Part shown: in pieces, positions 33,263 to 41,803 of the stretch
Layout of the letters: each line of letters begins with the position of its first letter
Numbering within the stretch: the first letter of the stretch is position 1
NCBI GenBank assembly: GCA_041390365.1
Contig: JAWKQB010000001.1
Location: 1,054,001 to 1,118,000, forward strand
DNA from: Syntrophotaleaceae bacterium
Lineage (GTDB): Bacteria > Desulfobacterota > Desulfuromonadia > Desulfuromonadales > Syntrophotaleaceae
DNA length: 64,000 bases
Direction: 5' to 3'
Made by a program: the position numbers and the translations under genes
Notes under the pieces: generated by a model
The model's input: the letters and a program-made list of their open reading frames with translations, nothing else
Told to the model about the DNA's origin: nothing
Database searches by the model: none

Positions 33263-34053
33263 CCGGACTCGAGCAGCATGTCATGGTATCCATTCCTCAC
33301 TCGGGTCTTTTGTGCCCGAGTGAGATTTCGATTGAGGATCTTTCGGAACATCAACAGACCCTGGCAGTCAACAATGTGGACTGGCATACGGATTCACTCT
33401 ATGATTTTCAGGATTTGTTAAACAACCAACAGATCAAATTTCCTCTCAGTCAAGTTTATATAAATGTCAATCGTCACCCGGACATGTTGGACGAGGCCGT
33501 TCCGCTTGCTTTGGACGATTTTCCCATCTATCGGTCCGGCCGTGAGCCGTCGGAAAGCCATCGCAGGTTCCTTCTTTCAAAATATCACTTCGGATACCAT
33601 CAAAGTCTTGCGGCACAGAAGAAAATTTTCGTTTTCGACGGCCATTCGACCGTGACTGGCCATACCGATGCGTCAGGCGATCCAGTCGATGCCGATATCA
33701 TCGTAAGCGATTTCCAGGCCAGCGCTTTTGACCCTCCTGGCGGAATCCGTACTGCCCCCGAAGGGTTTTTGGAAACTTATTGTGACGAGCTGGAAAAGAG
33801 GTTCCATGGAACAGGGATCAGGATAGCCCGGAACACCACCTACACTTCAACTTACGGTCACGTGATGGCGGCACACGGATGGGACGGCCAAGGCCCGCGT
33901 GGGAGAAAGGCTCCCCTTCTGCTTCAGGAAACGAATGAGCATTTGTACATTCGAAATGGTATCCCCGATATCTATCATTTAGAGGAAATCCGACGCATTT
34001 TTGCCCAATCTTTGGTCGTAATGCTCACACGCATGAAAAGCGATCTGATTTAA
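33259..34053 (+). CDS. N-formylglutamate-amidohydrolase-like enzyme
   Basis: A 264-residue zinc amidohydrolase of the FGase family. Family signatures are VSIPHSGLLCP, NNVDWHTDSLYDF, VYINVNRHPD and FVFDGHSTV, which include the expected metal and substrate residues. The ATG overlaps the GNAT stop. No histidine-degradation genes are nearby, so the ordinary N-formylglutamate role is unlikely. In this context it may cleave an amide in the small molecule made by the ATP-grasp ligases. Confidence 0.85.
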   Translation: MTGLEQHVMVSIPHSGLLCPSEISIEDLSEHQQTLAVNNVDWHTDSLYDFQDLLNNQQIKFPLSQVYINVNRHPDMLDEAVPLALDDFPIYRSGREPSESHRRFLLSKYHFGYHQSLAAQKKIFVFDGHSTVTGHTDASGDPVDADIIVSDFQASAFDPPGGIRTAPEGFLETYCDELEKRFHGTGIRIARNTTYTSTYGHVMAAHGWDGQGPRGRKAPLLLQETNEHLYIRNGIPDIYHLEEIRRIFAQSLVVMLTRMKSDLI

Positions 34054-34113
34054 AGTCCTAAAAAAAATCTGCGTTTTGAAAGCCAGGGGTCGACACGAAC
34101 AACTGAAATCCTG

Positions 34114-34143
34114 TTGATACTTAAAATTTACTTTGCTTATAGA
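34114..34143 (+). promoter_or_regulatory. Candidate promoter for the 34234 gene
   Basis: TTGATA (34114-34119) and TATAGA (34138-34143) are 18 bp apart in an AT-rich stretch after the six-gene cluster. Confidence 0.4.
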
Positions 34144-34233
34144 AAATTGAAAATTTTCTGCTACTCTACTGATGCCGTTGCTATTTCAGGGCAGCAGAAT
34201 GATGGACTTACAGCCTATCAGTGAGGTGAATAA

Positions 34234-34506
34234 ATGTATTATCTCAGTCTTGACGTCACTCCCCGTTACAGGAATTCCGGATGCCAAAAAGAGAAAAAAT
34301 CCCTGGCGCATGTTCTTCTTAAAGCCAAAGACTGTGTGAAGGCGGCAAGAAAAGCGATCAACTATTTAGAGCGGCGACAGTGGGAGGTTCAGGGGTTCCG
34401 TCAGTATCCGACTTTGATATGTTCTGAAGAAGATAATTGCAAAATTGCCGGAGCTTTTACTATGACCTTGGATGAAGGTATCTCGTTTTACCTCTCTGAA
34501 GGATAA
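34234..34506 (+). CDS. Hypothetical 90-residue protein
   Basis: A soluble basic N-terminal half (KEKKSLAHVLLKAKDCVKAA) and an acidic C-terminal half ending MTLDEGISFYLSEG. It has a GTGAGGTGAATAA ribosome-binding region and its own promoter and terminator, so it is probably a real single-gene transcript. I do not recognise the family. The composition is consistent with a small cytoplasmic protein; no membrane segment or metal motif is visible. Confidence 0.6.
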   Translation: MYYLSLDVTPRYRNSGCQKEKKSLAHVLLKAKDCVKAARKAINYLERRQWEVQGFRQYPTLICSEEDNCKIAGAFTMTLDEGISFYLSEG

Positions 34507-34575
34507 ATAGGGATCCAGTTGGTGTTCAACCAATTTTCGGGTGGACTCTAATCGCAGGATATTTTAAGTTGTCTT

Positions 34576-34609
34576 ATAACCTCGTTGATGGCTCTCGAGG
34601 TTATTTTTA
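34576..34609 (+). terminator. Rho-independent terminator
   Basis: ATAACCTCG and CGAGGTTAT form the stem, with TTTTTAT after it. Confidence 0.85.
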
Positions 34610-34838
34610 TGGGCTTTTTGCATAAAGGGCATTGGAGGATTCCGTGCAGGGAAACCTGGACAGAGGGATAGGAGTTGGGCTGCAGGCATTCTGGGCAGAA
34701 GACGTCAACCCTGATCATAAGCACTCTCCAATAAAAGTTTCGGACCTTTTAGCAGAAACCAATTTTCCAGTCAATCAAAAATACGCTATGTTCGGCGGGT
34801 TTCCTCCCGGCCGTTACATTCCCCGATTTAGAATTCGT
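34610..34838. other. Short stretch with a doubtful ORF
   Basis: An ORF from 34632 (MEDSVQGNLDRGIGVGLQAF onward) runs through the following terminator, so its C-terminus is encoded by the stem. It has GGAGGATTCC close to its start codon region but I regard it as doubtful. Confidence 0.3.
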
Positions 34839-34871
34839 AAAGCCCTAACCTTTCCGTGTTAGGGCTTTTTT
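34839..34871. terminator. Rho-independent terminator
   Basis: AAAGCCCTAAC and GTTAGGGCTTT form a perfect stem followed by a T tract. Confidence 0.88.
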
Positions 34872-34964
34872 CGGGTTTTGTTCAAAACTGGTTAGGACCC
34901 GAGCAGGAGCCACCAAAGCAAAAACCGGAAGGCCTGGAAAAAGTGTGCCTCAAAGGAGGATTCA

Positions 34965-35738
34965 GTGAATTCGAGTGAACAAAATTCGATTTGTAAATGG
35001 AAAACATTCTGTCTTCCGACCCTTCTGGTTGTCGCTCTGATCCTCTGCGGCTGTACCGAGACCGACTGGCAGCAGATGAACCAGGTCTTCAGTCAGATCA
35101 ATAACGGGAATCAAGGCGGCAGCACTCTATCCCTCAGTGAAATCGACGCCGGCCTCAGGGAGGCCTTGCGGATCGGGACCGAGAGGGTGGTTGGGCAACT
35201 GGGACAAAAGGATGGTTTCAACACCGATCCGGCTATCCGCATCCCGCTTCCCGACAAGCTGGCCGCTGTTCAGACCACTTTCGGCAAATTCGGCCTGGAA
35301 GGTCTTTTCGACGATCTCGAACTGCGCCTGAATCGAGCGGCGGAGGCGGCCACCCCGAAGGCCAAGGCACTTTTCTGGGAGGCTGTGCGGGAGATGACCA
35401 TGCAGGATGTTCAAGCCATTTTCAAAGGTCCCGAAGATGCCGCCACACGCTATTTTGAGCGCAAAATGAGCCCCGAACTTGCGACCGCCATGCGTCCCGT
35501 CGTCGACGAGAGTCTCAACCAGGTCGGTGCGGTGCGGGTCTACAACCAGACAGTCGCTCAGGTGAAGGCCATTCCCTATGCTCCGGAGATAAAAACCGAC
35601 CTGACCGGCTACGTGGTTGACAAGGGGATGGCCGGGATCTTCCATTACCTGGCGCAGGAAGAGGCCGCCATCCGCAAAAACCCCGCCAAGCGGACCACTG
35701 AACTGTTGAAGCGGGTTTTCGGGGCGACCGGTCGTTGA
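34965..35738 (+). CDS. DUF4197 family lipoprotein
   Basis: A 257-residue DUF4197 protein. The GTG start at 34965 follows AAAGGAGGATTCA at a good distance. The signal peptide ends in a lipobox (LILCGC), so it should be lipid-anchored in the envelope. The body matches the family: LSLSEIDAGLREALRIGTER, then IRIPLPDKL and a long helical region. Function is unknown. It is 31 bp from gloA and may be co-transcribed. Confidence 0.88.
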   Translation: MNSSEQNSICKWKTFCLPTLLVVALILCGCTETDWQQMNQVFSQINNGNQGGSTLSLSEIDAGLREALRIGTERVVGQLGQKDGFNTDPAIRIPLPDKLAAVQTTFGKFGLEGLFDDLELRLNRAAEAATPKAKALFWEAVREMTMQDVQAIFKGPEDAATRYFERKMSPELATAMRPVVDESLNQVGAVRVYNQTVAQVKAIPYAPEIKTDLTGYVVDKGMAGIFHYLAQEEAAIRKNPAKRTTELLKRVFGATGR

Positions 35739-35769
35739 GGTCGTGCAGCCGACACCAAAGGAGTGTGAC

Positions 35770-36174
35770 ATGTCCGACCAGACTGAATTTCATATCCGGC
35801 ACACCATGATCAGGGTTCTCGACCTGGATCGCAGCCTTGACTTCTATACCCGGGTCCTCGGCATGAAACTGCTTCGAAAGAACGATTATCCTGCCGGCGA
35901 ATTCACCTTGGCTTTCGTGGGCTACGGCGATGAGAAATCGCAGTCGGTGATCGAACTGACCCATAACTGGGGACGCAAAGAGCCTTACACGCTGGGAGAC
36001 GGATTTGGCCACATCGCCATCGGTGCCAGGGACATCTATGGATTGTGCGACAAGCTGAAGGAGGCCGGCGGAAAAGTGGTGCGGGAGCCGGGACCGATGA
36101 AGCATGGCACGACCCACATTGCCTTTGTGGAAGACCCGGATGGATACAAGATCGAGTTGATCCAGGTGGGTTAA
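35770..36174 (+). CDS. gloA: Lactoylglutathione lyase (glyoxalase I)
   Basis: A 134-residue glyoxalase I that isomerises the hemithioacetal of methylglyoxal and glutathione. The metal ligands of the family are found in RHTMIRV, SVIELTHNWG, GFGHIAIGA and GYKIELIQVG. The ATG at 35770 follows AAAGGAGTGTGAC. The gene overlaps the convergent DUF72 gene by 4 bp. Confidence 0.95.
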   Translation: MSDQTEFHIRHTMIRVLDLDRSLDFYTRVLGMKLLRKNDYPAGEFTLAFVGYGDEKSQSVIELTHNWGRKEPYTLGDGFGHIAIGARDIYGLCDKLKEAGGKVVREPGPMKHGTTHIAFVEDPDGYKIELIQVG

Positions 36175-36914
36175 TCCATTCGGCGACCGATCATCGATTT
36201 CAAGGTCAGGGCGTTGCGCACAGCATGTCCATCCACGTCGTTGTTGAAATAGACGAAGATGCTTCGCCCCTCTTTTCGCCAGACGAGAATACGCTGCGCC
36301 TGTGCCTCCAGGACCTGATCCGAATAGCTGCCGGAGTACTGAGCTTCAGCAGGACCGTGAAAGCGCAGGTAGACGGGATCTGCGGTCACCCAGTCGGGGC
36401 ACTCGCCGATGGAGCGGTGGTCGTGGATGCAGAAGGCGATTCCGTACCGTTCCAGGAGTTTGCGGATGGGCTCCGCGTGCCAGCTGTCATTGCGGAATTC
36501 GAAAACCTTGACGAGGTCTTTCGGCAGGGCCCGCAGGAAGTTTTCCAGACGATCCGGATCGGCCTTCCAGCGGGGTGGAAGCTGAAAAAGGATCGGACCG
36601 AGACTTTCGGCGGCCAGAGCGGCCCGCTCGAGAAACTTGTCCAGGGAGGACTCGGGGTCCAGGAGCCGTTTGATATGGGTGATGTAGCGGCTGGCCTTGA
36701 AGGTGTAGAGAAAGTTTTTTGGCGCCACCTCCCGCCAGTGTTCGAAAGTTTCCGGGCTGGGGAGACGATAAAAGGTATTGTTGATCTCGACCGTATCGAA
36801 GTCGCGGGTGTAATAGCCGAACCAGTCCCCTTGGGGGATTTCCTTCGGATAGTAGGTCCCTTTCCAGTGCTTGTAGACCCATCCTGATGTGCCGATACGG
36901 ATTTCCCTGCCCAA
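36171..36914 (-). CDS. DUF72 (YecE-like) protein
   Basis: A 247-residue protein of the DUF72 TIM-barrel family, MGREIRIGTSGWVYKHWKGT, with FDTVEINNTFYRLPS, LGPILFQLPPRW, VFEFRNDSWH and the final FVYFNNDVDGHAVRNA all typical. No biochemical role is established. It runs against gloA and shares its last four bases with it. Confidence 0.93.
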   Translation of the reverse strand: MGREIRIGTSGWVYKHWKGTYYPKEIPQGDWFGYYTRDFDTVEINNTFYRLPSPETFEHWREVAPKNFLYTFKASRYITHIKRLLDPESSLDKFLERAALAAESLGPILFQLPPRWKADPDRLENFLRALPKDLVKVFEFRNDSWHAEPIRKLLERYGIAFCIHDHRSIGECPDWVTADPVYLRFHGPAEAQYSGSYSDQVLEAQAQRILVWRKEGRSIFVYFNNDVDGHAVRNALTLKSMIGRRMD

Positions 36915-37087
36915 TGGTCTTCTCCCTGTACCAGATCCGGAATATTTCAGGGATTGAAATTTCTCGCTGTCCGGGTCACTCCATGCCCGTCCATAAAATA
37001 TACAGCACGTACAGCGGGTTGAAACGCCGGCGAGAAACCTGAGGAAGGTCGCGCCCCTGAATTGGTGGATTCTTGGGTCCAGGGTTC

Positions 37088-37127
37088 AAAGAAAAGGGCG
37101 GTGCCGTTCACTGGAGACGACACCGCC
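37088..37127 (-). terminator. Terminator for the proline-rich protein gene
   Basis: On the minus strand GGCGGTG and CACCGCC form a stem with a 17-nt loop, followed by CTTTTCTTT, 26 bp after the stop. Confidence 0.6.
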
Positions 37128-37153
37128 ATTCTCAAGCCCGGTTTTGAAATCCG

Positions 37154-37669
37154 TCAATCGTCATGCCGACCACGTCGGTGGCTATGATCCCGGTGCCGTT
37201 TATGGTCGTCATCGTATTTCCGGTCATCGCGAGGACCTCTGCGGTAATGCCTGTAGTCGATATCGCGGATCCTCACAATGTCCCGATATTTTCTATGGGC
37301 CAGGCCCGGGGGAAGATGCCTGGGCGGAAGCGAGTGCCAGGGGCCGTGGATGCTTGGAGCCGCCAGCCAGCCGCGGCGGTGGTACTGGTAATAATTGCCC
37401 CCGAACCAGAACATGTCGCAAGGACCGCCGACGGCGACATGAACTCCAAGACCGGGAGAGGGCCAAAAATAAGGCTCAGGTGCCATCACGACAGGCGGAG
37501 GGGCGACAACGACGGGTGGCTGGGTGATGATCACGGGCGGTTGAGACACGACCACAGGCGGTGGGTACGGAGTTCCGATCTGGATGCCCAGATCGACATT
37601 GAACCTGTCGGCGTGAGCAGCAGAGGCAGCCAGAAGGATCGGAAAAACCAGGAAAAGCGTTTTTTTCAT
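37154..37669 (-). CDS. Exported proline-rich, His/Arg/Asp-tailed protein
   Basis: A 171-residue secreted or periplasmic protein. The signal peptide MKKTLFLVFPILLAASAAHA is followed by FNVDLGIQIGTPYPPPV, a Pro-Val-rich run, an aromatic core (CDMFWFGGNYYQYHRRGWL) and a strongly charged tail of His, Arg and Asp. Such proteins occur in many proteobacteria with no assigned function. The histidine- and aspartate-rich tail could bind metal ions. A clear ribosome-binding site (GAGGACAACGACG) precedes the ATG. Confidence 0.75.
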   Translation of the reverse strand: MKKTLFLVFPILLAASAAHADRFNVDLGIQIGTPYPPPVVVSQPPVIITQPPVVVAPPPVVMAPEPYFWPSPGLGVHVAVGGPCDMFWFGGNYYQYHRRGWLAAPSIHGPWHSLPPRHLPPGLAHRKYRDIVRIRDIDYRHYRRGPRDDRKYDDDHKRHRDHSHRRGRHDD

Positions 37670-38066
37670 CGTCGTTGTCCTCTTTCAAGTGAGATGGTTA
37701 TTGCATCCTGAAGAATAAGTTCTTTCGGCCGGTAGGACGCATCTCCGCTTGAAAAGGTTTACCGTCGTGAAAAAAATCGGATTGACTGTTAAATGCCCGA
37801 AGCCGGTGACGTGAAAAGGCGAAAAACGATCCCATATTTCTTCAAAATTCTTGCATGATGACCAAACATCAATCTGAATTTGCAATGTCGGACAAACATC
37901 CGGGATTTTTCCCCTCATACGGGTGAAAGGCGGCCCCTTTTATGCATTGGAACAGTGTCCCAAAAAAGTTCACGCGGGGCCTGGTGGTGGGGGCTAGAAG
38001 ATCCAACGGAATAGGGATCGGACTCATTTTTCTTTTCTGGTTAAGCATTTTTACCGATTCTGCCCC
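37670..38066. other. About 400 bp without a gene
   Basis: Divergent spacer between the proline-rich protein gene and prc. It should contain the promoters for both; only the one for prc is recognisable. Confidence 0.5.
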
Positions 38067-38095
38067 TTTTCCATACCTCCGGTGTTGAGTATAAT
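38067..38095 (+). promoter_or_regulatory. Candidate promoter for prc
   Basis: A consensus -10 TATAAT at 38090-38095 has a poor -35 (TTTTCC) 17 bp upstream, which suggests dependence on an activator. Confidence 0.45.
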
Positions 38096-38172
38096 AGCCT
38101 CAGTTTTCCCCGCTTCTAATCTTTCAGGTGATCTCACATCAGTCAGGTGATAATTTGAGAGGAATAATTTTC

Positions 38173-40335
38173 TTGATCCGTTATTTCACAACCAGTGTCA
38201 TTCTGCTGCTCGTTTTCATCCTTGGCTCGAGTTCCGCCCAGGTTTCCAGAAACTTTCTCGATTTCCAGACCAAACGGGAGCATCTGCTGGCATACCTGGT
38301 CCGCCAGCAACTGGCCGCAAATCATTTCAGCCACAAGGAGTTCGATGACTCGCTTTCGCGGGCGGCCTTCACTCTCTATGTCAAACAGCTGGATTCGCAG
38401 AAGCGCTTCCTGCTGGCGGAAGACGTGCGGGCTCTGGAAAAGTATGCCCGTCTGATCGATGATGAAATGATCAGCGGGTATATCGAGTTCCCGCGCGCCT
38501 CAAAAAAGCTGCTGGAACGCAGGGTCGGCGAAGTCCAGAAGATGTTTCTTGAAATCATGGACAAGGGTTTTGATTTTTCCCAGCAGGAGGATCTGGAAAC
38601 CGACCCCGAAAAGCTGGTTTATTGCCGCAATCAGGACGAGCTTTATGAGCGTTGGCGGAAGATCCTGAAATACCAGGTACTGTGGCGGTATCTGGATCTG
38701 CAGGAGGCAGCCCAAAAGAAGCCGATGCCGGAAAAACGTACTGTCGAGTCGACCAAGGCATTGCCGGCCGGGCAGATCGACAAGCAACTACTCGAGGAGG
38801 CCACGGAAAAGATACGGGTGTCCACCCGCCAGCTTTTCGATCGACTGCTGACAGTGGGGGAGCAGGACTATCTCGATCGTTATTTCGATGCGGTCTGTCG
38901 TGCTTTCGATCCCCATACCAACTATCTTCCTCCCGAAGAGAACGAGGATTTCCAGATCAGTATGAAGGGATCCCTGGAGGGGATCGGTGCCACCCTGCGT
39001 GAGGAGGACGGTTTCATCAAGGTGGTTTCCATCGTCCCGGGAAGCCCGGCCTTCCGGGAAGGGCAACTCCATGCCGAGGACATCATTTTGAAGGTGGCCG
39101 AAGGGGATGCCGAGCCGGTTGACGTCACCGATGCCCGGCTGCGGGATGCGGTCAGGCTTATACGGGGTAAAAAGGGAACCAGCGTCAAGTTGACCGTGCG
39201 CAGGCCGGAAGGTACCGAACTGGTGATTGCCATCATCCGCGATGTGGTCCAGATCGAGGAGACTTTTGTCAAGGCGACTGTGATGGAACCGGTCGACGGA
39301 CAAAAGGGGCGTTTCGGCTATCTGAAGATACCGACCTTCTATCGAGATTTCAGCGAGGAGGGGCAGGAGGACGGGGTGCGCAATTCCACGGATGATACCC
39401 GCAAAGCCCTGCAGGAGCTGGCCCGGCAGAAAATCGATGGTATTGTGGTTGACCTGCGTAACAACGGCGGCGGATCGCTGGTGGATGCGGTCCAGATCGC
39501 AGGGCTGTTCATACCCCAGGGACCCATCGTCCAGGTAAAGAACAGCAACGGCGAACTGGATATCCTGCGGGATAAGGATTCAGCCGTTTACTACGACGGC
39601 CCTGTGGTTGTGCTGGTCAACCGGTTCAGTGCTTCCGCTTCTGAAATTTTGGCGGGTGCCCTGCAGGATTACCGGCGGGCCGTGGTGCTTGGCAGTGAGC
39701 GAACCCATGGCAAAGGGACTGTGCAGACCATCATCAACCTGAATCGTGCCCTTACCGGAGGAGAACTCGAGCGGTACAAGCCGTTGGGGGCGATGAAAAT
39801 TACCATCCAGAAGTTCTATCGGATCAGCGGCCAGTCCACCCAGATGGAAGGGGTGGTGCCGGATATCGTTCTTCCCGATCCTTTGGGCTATCTGAAGAGT
39901 GGGGAGCGTTACGCCGAATACGCCCTGGCCTGGGACTCGGTTTCCAGGGCAGAGTACAAACCCTGGTCACTGCATCCTGAAGTTGTCGAATCCCTGCGGG
40001 CCCACAGCAGAAAACGCCTTTCGGCCGATCCTCGTTATCTGCGTATCGCCGAGCAGGCCAGCCACAATGAAAACCGGAGCCAGAAGAGCCGCTATCCGCT
40101 TGTTCCCGACGGGCTCAGACGGGAATTGGACGAACTGAAGGCCCTGAGGGAGGAGGCCGCCGTCGAGCCGGAGGATTCCGAGGGCAAAGCTGCTGATCCG
40201 GCCTCCTGGAAGAAGGATCTCGTCGACGATTTCACGGTCACCGAGGCCGTGAGGATCCTCGGAGATCTGCTCGATTTCGAAAAGGAGTTGATACAACCCA
40301 GACAGGAGGTGGCAGGGACGGTATCCCCGTCCTGA
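38173..40335 (+). CDS. prc: Carboxy-terminal processing (tail-specific) protease Prc
   Basis: A periplasmic S41A serine protease of about 720 residues. I chose the TTG at 38173 because AGAGGA precedes it and the protein then starts with a clean signal peptide (MIRYFTTSVILLLVF); an in-frame GTG at 38128 has no such site. The N-terminal domain precedes a PDZ domain (IGATLREEDGFIKVVSIVPG near residue 280). The catalytic Ser is in RFSASASEILAG and the Lys in ERTHGKGTVQ, both intact. The C-terminal DUF3340-like region follows. Prc trims proteins with nonpolar C-termini and controls peptidoglycan hydrolases. Confidence 0.93.
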   Translation: MIRYFTTSVILLLVFILGSSSAQVSRNFLDFQTKREHLLAYLVRQQLAANHFSHKEFDDSLSRAAFTLYVKQLDSQKRFLLAEDVRALEKYARLIDDEMISGYIEFPRASKKLLERRVGEVQKMFLEIMDKGFDFSQQEDLETDPEKLVYCRNQDELYERWRKILKYQVLWRYLDLQEAAQKKPMPEKRTVESTKALPAGQIDKQLLEEATEKIRVSTRQLFDRLLTVGEQDYLDRYFDAVCRAFDPHTNYLPPEENEDFQISMKGSLEGIGATLREEDGFIKVVSIVPGSPAFREGQLHAEDIILKVAEGDAEPVDVTDARLRDAVRLIRGKKGTSVKLTVRRPEGTELVIAIIRDVVQIEETFVKATVMEPVDGQKGRFGYLKIPTFYRDFSEEGQEDGVRNSTDDTRKALQELARQKIDGIVVDLRNNGGGSLVDAVQIAGLFIPQGPIVQVKNSNGELDILRDKDSAVYYDGPVVVLVNRFSASASEILAGALQDYRRAVVLGSERTHGKGTVQTIINLNRALTGGELERYKPLGAMKITIQKFYRISGQSTQMEGVVPDIVLPDPLGYLKSGERYAEYALAWDSVSRAEYKPWSLHPEVVESLRAHSRKRLSADPRYLRIAEQASHNENRSQKSRYPLVPDGLRRELDELKALREEAAVEPEDSEGKAADPASWKKDLVDDFTVTEAVRILGDLLDFEKELIQPRQEVAGTVSPS

Positions 40336-40351
40336 TCACCCCTGACATTCA

Positions 40352-40395
40352 TAAAAAAAGGTCCTTCGGCATAGCCTGAAGGACCTTTTTTTATT
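40352..40395. terminator. Terminator after prc
   Basis: AAAAAAAGGTCCTTCGGC and GCCTGAAGGACCTTTTTTT form a strong stem usable in both directions. Confidence 0.9.
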
Positions 40396-40417
40396 ACCAA
40401 ATCGGCGAGCTGAAAGG

Positions 40418-40445
40418 TTGTTAACCAAAAACCGGTTGCTATACT
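40418..40445 (+). promoter_or_regulatory. Candidate promoter for the Ton-like cluster
   Basis: TTGTTA (40418-40423) and TATACT (40440-40445) are 16 bp apart, 78 bp before the first gene of the cluster. Confidence 0.55.
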
Positions 40446-40523
40446 AATCAAGATTGTGTAGTGAGCTTTTATAGGCTGGATTTGCTGTATGGGATTTTTC
40501 ATTTGAATCAAGGAGTATTTGGA

Positions 40524-41069
40524 ATGAAGATGTATACCTTGGGATTGATTTTTCTGAGCGTGCTGTTTATGTTGCTCGCCGGATGTTGCGGCTGCAACCG
40601 CTCCAATTGGCCCGCCTCGCCTGAATTGGGGCATATGGACCTTGACCAGAAACAGGTTTACATGGACAACGTCCGGCAGAACCTGACAGTTTTCCAGGCA
40701 TCCTTCGACGACATCGAACGGCAAACACCGGAAATCTCCCCCGACGACCAACCGATCTGCGATGAGAATCAGTATTCCTGCGAAGTTTACAGGTATGTGG
40801 AAACCTACGCTATGCCCATCATCAGCGACGAAACCGCCCGGACCAATCTCCAGACCCGCCGCGAAGTCGCCCAGATCAACCTGCTGAGTGCCTACGCCCT
40901 CTATCAGGCCCAACAGTTCGGCCGTGCCAAATCTCTGGTCAAAATGTTCGAAAAACAGTATGGGGAAGATCCGTCGATCCTCAATTCACCGGTCGATTCC
41001 AACGAACTCGGTTTTTCCACATTCGGCGAAGGTTTACGGCTTTTGAAAAGAAAGCTCATCGCAGGCTGA
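40524..41069 (+). CDS. Lipoprotein of the Ton-like cluster
   Basis: A 181-residue lipoprotein. The ATG at 40524 has AAGGAGTATTT before it; upstream in-frame codons to 40461 are unsupported. The signal ends in the lipobox LLAGCCGC, so it is lipid-anchored. The mature part is helical (VYMDNVRQNLTVFQASFDDI, EVAQINLLSAYALYQAQQFG) and may include a single TPR-like hairpin. I do not recognise a family. It opens a five-gene cluster with spacings of 5 to 47 bp, so it is likely the outer- or inner-membrane partner of the energised complex. Confidence 0.75.
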   Translation: MKMYTLGLIFLSVLFMLLAGCCGCNRSNWPASPELGHMDLDQKQVYMDNVRQNLTVFQASFDDIERQTPEISPDDQPICDENQYSCEVYRYVETYAMPIISDETARTNLQTRREVAQINLLSAYALYQAQQFGRAKSLVKMFEKQYGEDPSILNSPVDSNELGFSTFGEGLRLLKRKLIAG

Positions 41070-41116
41070 CCAATTGATCGGGAATTAGAAACGTCATTCA
41101 TTGAGAGGTTCATCAT

Positions 41117-41788
41117 ATGCCGGCACAGGACAATATCTTCAACAAGATGGCCGATGGAATCATCACCGGACTGACCTATCTGATCAACGGCTATTCCGGT
41201 TTGCTGCAGCTGACCGTATATTTCATCATGGCCTGCGTCTTCGCCTTTGCCTTGATGAAGGCTTATCAATCCTTTCGTGCTCTGTCCCATTTCAATTTTC
41301 AGAACCTGAAAAACCGGGACGGGCTCAACAATCTTCCCGCCAGCCTGAAAACCCCCCTGGCCGTTATTTCAGCCTCGTTCTTTCACAAGGCCAAGCAGCA
41401 CTATCTCGATGAAAAGGAAAAAGAGCGGAATTCTGACAAGGTCGTTCCGCCGGATGCCTTCATTCGGGATGCCGCCTATCAATTCAGCGAGCGGTATTTT
41501 GAAGAGAAGTTCATGGAACCGATCAGTATGATGGCCAACCTCATGCCCCCCATGGGTTTCATCGGCACCATCATCGGCATGGTCGTTCATTTTCTTTCCA
41601 ACAGCGGCACCCTCAACAGCGAGCTGACGGTGGCCGGAATCGCGACGGCTCTCTATACCACGTTTATCGGCCTGGTCTGTTTTACCTTCCTGGAATTCCT
41701 GAAGAAAATTTTTTACAGTCTCGCCTACAAACGTATTGATGAAGGTCTCGCCGCGGTCGCCGACCTGGGCGAAACGGCAAACACTTGA
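41117..41788 (+). CDS. MotA/TolQ/ExbB-type proton channel protein
   Basis: A 223-residue membrane protein with three hydrophobic segments: LLQLTVYFIMACVFAFALM, MANLMPPMGFIGTIIGMVVH and GIATALYTTFIGLVCFTFLE. The middle MPPMGFIGTIIGMV and the following GIATALYTTFIGL are the pore-lining signatures of the TolQ/ExbB family. It probably forms the proton-conducting stator with the next gene product. The cytoplasmic loop is longer than in ExbB. Start has GAGAGGTTCATC before it. Confidence 0.9.
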   Translation: MPAQDNIFNKMADGIITGLTYLINGYSGLLQLTVYFIMACVFAFALMKAYQSFRALSHFNFQNLKNRDGLNNLPASLKTPLAVISASFFHKAKQHYLDEKEKERNSDKVVPPDAFIRDAAYQFSERYFEEKFMEPISMMANLMPPMGFIGTIIGMVVHFLSNSGTLNSELTVAGIATALYTTFIGLVCFTFLEFLKKIFYSLAYKRIDEGLAAVADLGETANT

Positions 41789-41803
41789 AATTCAGGATTC
41801 AGG

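Noticed and set aside
33259..34053. Ordinary histidine-degradation N-formylglutamate deformylase
   Set aside because: No hut genes are nearby, and the gene is coupled to a GNAT and ATP-grasp cluster.
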